Origin: Echria macrotheca
Lineage: Eukaryota; Ascomycota; Sordariomycetes; Sordariales; Schizotheciaceae
DNA: 64,000 bases
Assembly: GCA_030411725.1 (NCBI GenBank)
Contig: MU839828.1
Location: forward strand, 2,666,001-2,730,000
Direction of reading: 5' to 3'
How positions within the stretch are numbered: the first letter of the stretch is position 1; the number at the start of each line of letters is the position of its first letter. Made by a program: the position numbers and the translations under genes. The notes under the pieces are model-generated. The model saw only the letters and a list, made by a program, of their open reading frames with translations. It did no database searches and had not been told where the DNA came from. Positions 57,764 to 64,000 of this stretch are shown one piece after another.

Positions 57764-60135
57764 GGAGGCGGAAGGGGGAGGCTGTGAGTTAGGGGAGTTT
57801 AGTGGTAGTGTGTTGTCTTGGCTGGAAAGCTACCAGCTCGACGGCGTAACAGAAGGAGGGGGGCGGAAGGATCTCTGCGGCGGATGGGAATAGTGGGGGA
57901 ACGGCATATGTGTCTTGACATACCACACAGAGAGAGAGGAGGCTAGGTACCATGGGTTTTTCCTCGGGCTCGGGCTCGGGCTCGGTGGTGTGGAGTTTTT
58001 CGGCGCGCGTTTGGTTCATTGCTTGCTTGCTTGTCTGCTTGCTAAGGGTTCGGCCAGATAAGCGATGGATAGGTATGGAGAACGGAACGGACGGACGGGA
58101 TGTATTTTTGCTGCCACTACTGTAACAACACAACATTACGGTTATATATCTGTACTTTTATATTCTTCATCGGGCTCTCTGTCTACATGGCTAGTTTCTA
58201 CCAAGGTAGGTATGTGTTTGAGAGGTGAATGGAGGGGTTGAGTAAGGTACCTTCCGTGGAATGGGATCAGTTTTGGTCTAGGTGGTCTGAACGGGCTGGG
58301 GGAGAAGGAAGGGGGGAAGAAACTAGAAACAGGTGAATCTCTAATTATCTATCATTGTGCTCGCAGGTACTCGAAGGCGAAGAGGCTTCAGATAAGAGCC
58401 TCCTGATTTCTACCCCCAAGTTTGTGACTCTTTGCTTCATGGAGAACTGGATGTTCTGGGTGTTGGGTACATGTAGCTTGCGTTGCGTTGCGAATGGGAC
58501 TATCTCCCAGGATGTTTTGGTGAGAAGGACAACGAAGGCTGAGGAGGTAAGGAGAGTCTTATTAGGTACCTTCATCTGAGCTTTATGAAGCAAGTACGAA
58601 GGCTAGGAACTCTTACAACTATTATAGTAAGACCTGGTATGAGTAACATGAAACATAGATGGGCCAGACACCTGCCCGCATGGTGTCTAACCATCTGGGG
58701 CGTTCACCATGCAACTACGACAAGGGAATCGATGCCGAATCTGCGAGATTGATCACAATTCCGATGAGGCAGAGACGTGTGAGAGATACACTAGTCGGAT
58801 GGCGCCCCAGCCGAACAAGAGAGCTGAGAAGCTAGCTATCAGCCATCAAGGTCCCTTCGGTTATGTCACAAACCAATAGATGCAGACATCCGGAGTGCTT
58901 CGCAGAGAAATCCACCGAGCCAATTGGTACATGGCAAACATGACCGGAAAATGCCAGGTGCAGGCCAAGGTGACACAAGATGTGGGAATTGGAGACCGGT
59001 GAATGGGCCACGGGTCGAGGCATGGTGACACAAGGTGGTTTGTCTTGTGTCTTTTGGTGGTTCTTTTCACTGTGGGTAAGAGATTGATAAGAGCGAACGA
59101 GACGTGCTTTGCCTTCCCCGTGCGTCTGATCAGTGTGTGGGGCACCTCCTCTCACGGGACGCTCCTCATGATGCATGTGCACTGTGCAGCATGCATACCT
59201 GGGTCGCGCATGCCAACTTTAGTTGGGTGGTGGTGGGTAGGTACAGACAGTTTGCGAGTTCCTTCAATATTCTACCGCTTCCCGCTTCCAATCAACATCA
59301 GGATTCCGCACCGTACACTTCCAAAATCCAAGCGGTTGCCGGATCCAGTTCAGATGCCATGATTGGTTATCGGCAACGAAGCCATGGCCTTGCCGATTTT
59401 CGGCCTGGGTAAGGGCAGGACGGCGCGAGCAAGAGAGACATGAGGGGCAACCATCCCTCTTCATCCCATCTGGAACTTCGACTCATTGACCCATCAGCAG
59501 CAGTTTGCTTCGTCAGATGGTCATGTCTTGTCTCGGTACGCAGCCACCTGGTGTTTCACCTTCCACACCATAGGTACCGCGACCTAACACCACCACGCAC
59601 GCTCGCATACACTTGCTTCTCTCGGCCACTGAAGTTTGCCTGCTCCGCGACCCGTCCGGACCGGTCTGGCCGCGAGATGAGCGAATCTGGGTTTGCCGGC
59701 ATTGGGCACTGTCCTCCATGTGCCTGATATCTGGCAAAGAGGTCAAGCCAAGTGGGTGGTGTTTCTATATGTGTACCTCTCCTCTTGTCAGCCATCCCTT
59801 TCCCGCTCCCCTCGCTTATATATTAGTCGTCATTCGTTTCGTCTCTGTGGTCTCCACAGATTTATAACTTACATGGTTTTTCCCATCGTGTCGCAGAGCA
59901 TTAGTCCCAGTAGACTGTCTGAAAGCTAACATAGCACAAGATACCTATTTACGTGTGACACGTAAGGCTATTATCACATGCTTTTGCATCTCACTGTTCT
60001 CAAGTTCAACCGTCAATTATATATCACGGCCCTCTCCTTCTTCTGTTGTGGAAGGATCGCCTTTTTCATCACACTCTCCTTTCTTCTTGCTCACATCTTT
60101 CTTACCACCGGCCGGCGAAGTCCCTCAGCATACCA
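57764..60135. other. Intergenic region downstream of HIR1
   Basis: About 2.4 kb with no supported gene. It includes a short CTCGGG repeat (57963-57985) and, in the last 200 bases, a pyrimidine-rich leader before the gene at 60136. Confidence 0.5.
57963..57985. repeat. CTCGGG hexanucleotide repeat
   Basis: Nearly four tandem copies of CTCGGG, 200 bases after the HIR1 stop codon. Confidence 0.85.
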
Positions 60136-61887
60136 ATGCCTACAATGAGCTGCAAACCTCCCAAATGGGATGAACAGTTCCCCATCGCCAAGTTTATATT
60201 CACTGCCGCACTATGTGTTCTCTCAAGCGAGTACGATGCCGCCGCCATGGAGATCGCCCTGGTCTTCGTGGAAGCATTCCGTCGCGCTTCGTATTTCCTG
60301 AGGCGGGACGACGACGAGTCTGAATGGGCAATTCATTGTGGACAAAAGCGCAATGTCGTTCCCTACGAGAACGAGGGCAGGGCCCTCGTACCAGTCGAGG
60401 CGCGTCCTACGCGAAACCACATGCTGAGTTTGTGGCTAATGTTCAGCTTCGATATATACACAGCTCACGTTCAAGCTCCTCCTGAAACGCGCTCCAAACA
60501 GAAATCGAATCAGACAAGCTGCCCAATCTCTCGAACTGAGCGTAATCTTCGATCAGATGTACAACAAAATCGGGGACTGCCTATCTACCGCCAGACTTAC
60601 CAAGTTTTTCGACACCAGGAAAATGCACTTGTTGTTTTTCCAACTCAAGTCACTCGACCATCCGAACGTGGCGCAGCTCTCCCGGTATGTCTCTCTTGGG
60701 CTGTCTGTCTGAATGGAGGTTACTTATACACCCAAGATGGACACTTATGTCTCCGGAGAAGCCCATCCACTTTCCAGCCGAGTCCATCCATGCCGTATTG
60801 TACAAGGTATGGTTGTTTCCATGCAGAATTCATCGACATATTTATTTCAGCAGCTTGTCAGCACGAGGTACGAGGCGCCAAAGGACCATGACGCCTGCCC
60901 CCAGCATGCCATCCTAAGCTGCATTCGCCATTTTCGAACGCTCCAAAAAGAGGCTTTCTCCTCGTTGTGCACGTCCCTCAGGGAGCTGAGAGACCTCGAT
61001 GCGAAGCCGAAGTGGCAGTATGATCTGGAAACGACCCGCCGAGCCATTGCGAATGCCATGGCATCTCTCAATACGCTGGGCGGGTCTCTAAACGCTGTCG
61101 TCGACCTCTTCGAGAAGCATGTTGGCCGGGCCGGCCCAGTCGAGAGCAGATGGCTGCTCATCCGCCGTTTAAAGCGTTTCCTCAAGGGTCGCTTTGCGGT
61201 GGTTGCGATTGACAGCCCCCTCGTTGAGGAGTTGAAGGGCAAGAGTATGTGTACTGTTGTGCCGCGTGCTTTCCAGCCTTGCTCATCTTTGTAGTGCGGG
61301 TCGAACTCGACCGGCTCAACCGGATCAGTCCGATCCTTGCAAGTCATATCCGAATCCGCGATCCAAACAACCGCGATGAACTCCAAAAGGCGTGCGATAC
61401 GGCCAAGAGCCCTCTCGAGCAGATCTGCATGATCGACAAGCTGCATTTGCAAGATGTCAACTCGCCCACGAGGCGCGACGAGAAGCTTTACGTTGTGCGG
61501 AAACTGTATTTTGGTGTATATTTCAGCATTGTAGAGCACATCAAGAAGCTCGAGGCACTGATCAATAACGAGTACTCCAAGCGTGGTGATGATATCCTCA
61601 ATGTCCGTGGCAGGCTGGGGCGGTTTGGGCCGAGGGTTCGCGGGGTTGCCATGTGTTGCTGCGAGCAACATATGGACGAGGAGGAAAAGGAGGAAAAATT
61701 CCAGATGGCCAAGGTGGAAGAGTACAGGGTCATGGCGAGCAAGGAGACATATCATGACCAGTATGAAAGGCTTGTCGAGGTGAACGAAAAGGTTCCGAGG
61801 GTCCTGGCTCAGAGGGACTGGGACAGGAAGAGCTTCAACAGCGATGTCATGTGGGGCCCGAAGATGGAGACATATTCTCTCCTGTAA
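60136..61887 (+). CDS. Uncharacterised five-exon protein
   Basis: I do not recognise a family. Exons 60136-60387, 60464-60684, 60737-60806, 60851-61244 and 61295-61887 give 509 residues; introns 76, 52, 44 and 50 nt. The frame changes at each intron are mutually consistent, which supports the model: exon 2 reads LTFKLLLKRAPNRNR, exon 3 MSPEKPIHFPAESIH, and exon 4 starts QLVSTRYEAP. The acceptor of intron 3 could also be three bases later (CAGCAG). The protein is soluble, helical and charged, with no signal peptide, membrane segment or motif I know. Near the C-terminus it has a CCCEQH motif followed by a Glu/Lys-rich helix. The least certain border is the first donor (60388). Confidence 0.7.
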
Positions 61888-62273
61888 GGGTGTAGAGTGA
61901 GTGTTGACCCTTGATTTTCTGTGATTCTCTGTGATTTTCAGGGTCTTCAGGGGAGGAAAAGGGTTGTTAGAGACCTATAGATCGAACGCAGATATGATGC
62001 AACCACATCCCAGCCGCGGAAACGCGTCCCCGTCTCAACTTCACCCACGCTCCTTATATTCCTCCCAGTCCAGCATATCCAAGAAAACCCTCCAATGGCC
62101 ATTTCAACTTCAGGTCACCTCCGTTCCAAAGCGGCTCTCCCTGTTCGCAAGGTCACGATCATGACAGATTCGATTTTCTGTTTATATGTTTTCCCTTTGT
62201 TCTTCCTTACTTTTTCATTTCTTTTCTTTTTTCTTTATTAGTTTTTAAGTTTGTCAAGCAATCTTGGCGGGGG

Positions 62274-62430
62274 TATTCCTAGGTATTGCAGCAATCGTTT
62301 CACCCCTAGGTAGGGAGCGTTTTGAGACAGAAGACCTACTTTTTCTTATACGGGAATCCTGCCGGTTTGAGGAATGAGTAGGTAGGTAGATTGATGATAG
62401 TGTTTCCGTAGCTACCTACCTTAGGTAGTC
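62274..62430. repeat. Second cluster of CCTAGGTA/GTAGGTAG motifs
   Basis: CCTAGGTATTG, CCCTAGGTAGG, GTAGGTAGGTAG and GCTACCTACCTTAGGTAG lie within about 160 bases. They are related to the cluster at 30.5-30.8 kb. Confidence 0.5.
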
Positions 62431-62528
62431 TCTCATAATTTAAACGCTGTATGTCTTGTCTCTCGTTTTTTTCGTGGTATGCCACTTTCCTCGGTGTGTC
62501 AAATTAGTCGGTGATGCGGTGGGTCTGA

Positions 62529-62729
62529 AAACGCTTGCGAGCTCCGGGACGGAAGTTTGTGTGATTGCTTGAAGAGTATGCACACGGACAGCGCGCCGTG
62601 GATTGGGACCGGTTTATTGACCAAGACTCGAAGAAGCTGGGCTGGATGATCGAGGCGCTCGAGATTGATCCTACCGACGGCGAGCGCTGGATGTACGGTA
62701 CTGGGCGGCACCGTGTGGATGAAGTGTGA
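62529..62729 (+). pseudogene. Probable gene relic, protein-like frame broken by TGA
   Basis: From 62565 the frame reads LLEEYAHGQR then VDWDRFIDQDSKKLGW, IEALEIDPTDGERWMYGTG and ends RHRVDEV-stop at 62727-62729. Its amino-acid composition (Trp, Asp, Gly, charged helices) looks like a real C-terminal exon. Just upstream, in the same frame, KRLRAPGRKFV precedes a TGA at 62562-62564, and another TGA lies at 62526-62528. Both could derive from CGA by C-to-T change. No start or further exons were found upstream. The family is not recognised. Alternatively it is the last exon of a gene with an intron acceptor near 62574. Confidence 0.4.
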
Positions 62730-63547
62730 AAGACTGGTGGTAAGGATGCTTGCTTTGTGGAAGAGAGGATGGGCGAGGGCTGGTTAAAGACGGGGCTGTG
62801 TGGTCCGTGTGCTCCTGCTTGCCTGCCTGGGTGCTCCTTCCCAGCCCAACACATGGTACGTAACCTCTCCTGGACCCATCGAGCAAGATACAGAGATAAG
62901 CTATATATATCCAACCCAACTACCATCTCCCGTCGGCCAACCACTCTGTATGACCTGCTTCGGTAGTGGCACAGTTGGGAGGGCGTTGCCTTGGGCCACC
63001 GGGGGCAACGGGTCGATTTGGGATCTTCTCCTTCGCGTAAAGACGATTCTCGATCGACTCCGGCCGGTGGCACTTTATCATTTTTTGCATGGCTTTTGCT
63101 ATTGCAAGTCATCCTGTGGGCCCTTGTTCTTCCTGTGCATGAATTGCCTGGTTTGCTTGCGTGTCTCGATAGATCCGGCAGTTTTCGGTTCCGATCGGTT
63201 ATGTGAAGCTGGAGGTACCGTAGTCAAAATGGTTCAGAAGCGTCGTTAGGACAAACTAACTGCGAGGGCTTCTTATCTCGCAGCCAATGGTCCGACGATG
63301 GGTCATGGTTGGACTACCTAGCAATGTCGGTGCATCTTTGGCGTGTTCACAAGACGAAAAATTATGCGTTCGGAATATTTCCATGCATCCTCTCTCGAGT
63401 TTCCGTTCGCTCCGTTTGTTGCGTCTTGCCCTGGTGAGAAGACAACTCGTCTCATCCTCGATTACCTCCCCATTCTGACCAACTGCGCCCGGACAACAAG
63501 AACAACCCCAAAGAAAGAAAAAAAAACCTAAATTTCTTGCACGGAAA

Positions 63548-64000
63548 ATGAAAATCGCAGTCATCGCCGGACTCACCGCCGTGCTCACCGTCTCGGTGAT
63601 CGCCTACACCGGCTTCAGCCACCCGCCATACGCAACGACCTGGACGCCGATCCCCACAGTATCCCCAGACTTGCCGTCCATCCTGGCCAAGCAGGCCGAG
63701 GTCAAACCTTCATCGCCGACGTCAAATGTTTCCGGGTTTGCCTTTGATCGGATTTTTCAGATTTGGCTGGAGAATGTCGACTTTGAGGTATCTTCTCTCC
63801 TTCCTAACCCCCTCTTCTCTCTACCCCCTTCTGTGTGTGAGGTGCATCGACGATGGAGTTGAGACTGTGTTCGGATATGAAGGAGTCCAAAAGCTGACGA
63901 GAGAGACAGGACGTTGCCGCCAACAAGGACATGCAATGGCTCGCCAGCCAGGGAATACTGCTGACCAACCTCCTGGCCGGTACACATCCCCCTTATCCCT
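63548..64000 (+). CDS. Secreted phosphoesterase/acid phosphatase, 5' part
   Basis: Start of a phosphoesterase-family protein (acid phosphatase/phospholipase C-like alpha-beta hydrolase fold, Pfam Phosphoesterase type) cut by the window edge. Exon 1 63548-63787, intron 63788-63909 (122 nt, phase 0), exon 2 from 63910. The first 22 residues are a signal peptide or anchor (KIAVIAGLTAVLTVSVIAY). After a Pro/Thr/Ser linker come FDRIFQIWLENVDFE and then DVAANKDMQWLASQGILLTN, which match the family's FDRxVxIxLENxDYxxAxxDPNLxWLAxxGIxLTN start, where the Glu-Asn pair binds metal. The sequence ends at LLAGTHPPYP, where the family usually has GVTHPSxPNY; the C-terminal continuation is outside the window. 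Expected role: extracellular phosphate release. Confidence 0.82.

Larger units (their letters stand above)
61888..63547. other. Intergenic region with a gene relic
   Basis: Contains CCTAGGTA/GGTAGGTA words at 62.27-62.44 kb, a probable pseudogene fragment (62529-62729), and the promoter of the phosphoesterase gene. No intact gene is supported. Confidence 0.5.

Overview
The window looks like nuclear DNA from a filamentous ascomycete, most likely a Sordariomycete near the Sordariales/Chaetomiaceae. The evidence is short introns (about 45-75 nt) with GTANGT donors and CTAAC/CTRAY branch points, a beta-tubulin gene with the classic fungal 5' intron cluster, a Hir1, Mak5, Trm7 and dynactin-p27 gene set of fungal type, GC-rich coding DNA, and intergenic CCTAGGTAGGTA motifs. 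The species is an inference; no marker here fixes it. All gene models are by eye: exon borders were chosen so that frame, splice signals and protein family agree.

Layout. 0.9-3 kb: adenosine-deaminase-related (ADGF) gene. 4.6-6.6 kb: unknown fungal membrane protein. 9-10.7 kb: bZIP activator of the CPC1/GCN4 type with two upstream ORFs and a consensus GCN4-type site in its promoter. 13.4-17 kb: large Ser/Pro-rich protein of unknown function, minus strand. 17-24.6 kb: a gene-poor stretch of 7.5 kb. 24.6-27 kb: GCN20 ABC-F ATPase. 27.7-29.4 kb: beta-tubulin. 31.2-33.8 kb: complex I 51-kDa subunit (minus) and dynactin p27 (plus), divergent. 33.9-35.7 kb: a flavoprotein/F-box-like/ankyrin-like fusion. 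37.9-39.7 kb: low-complexity hypothetical protein. 39.8-42.1 kb: MAK5 DEAD-box helicase, divergent from TRM7 (42.7-44 kb), which converges on a GNAT acetyltransferase (44-44.6 kb). 46.4-50.1 kb: two Golgi-type glycosyltransferases, convergent. 53-53.6 kb: small lysine-rich nuclear-type protein. 54.4-57.8 kb: HIR1 histone chaperone. 60.1-61.9 kb: unknown five-exon gene. 62.5-62.7 kb: probable gene relic. 63.5 kb to the end: start of a secreted phosphoesterase/acid phosphatase.

The set is mostly housekeeping. CPC1 (transcriptional output) and GCN20 (activation of the Gcn2 kinase) belong to the same amino-acid starvation pathway and lie about 14 kb apart; MAK5 and TRM7 both serve translation. 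No mobile element, CRISPR array, rRNA or tRNA gene could be supported. The most unusual items are the flavoprotein fusion, which appears to lack two residues used by the decarboxylases of its family; the CPC1 leader, which holds exactly two AUGs in 677 nt while staying open in the main frame; a GC-AG intron in TRM7; and an 18-nt first coding exon in the 13.4-17 kb gene.
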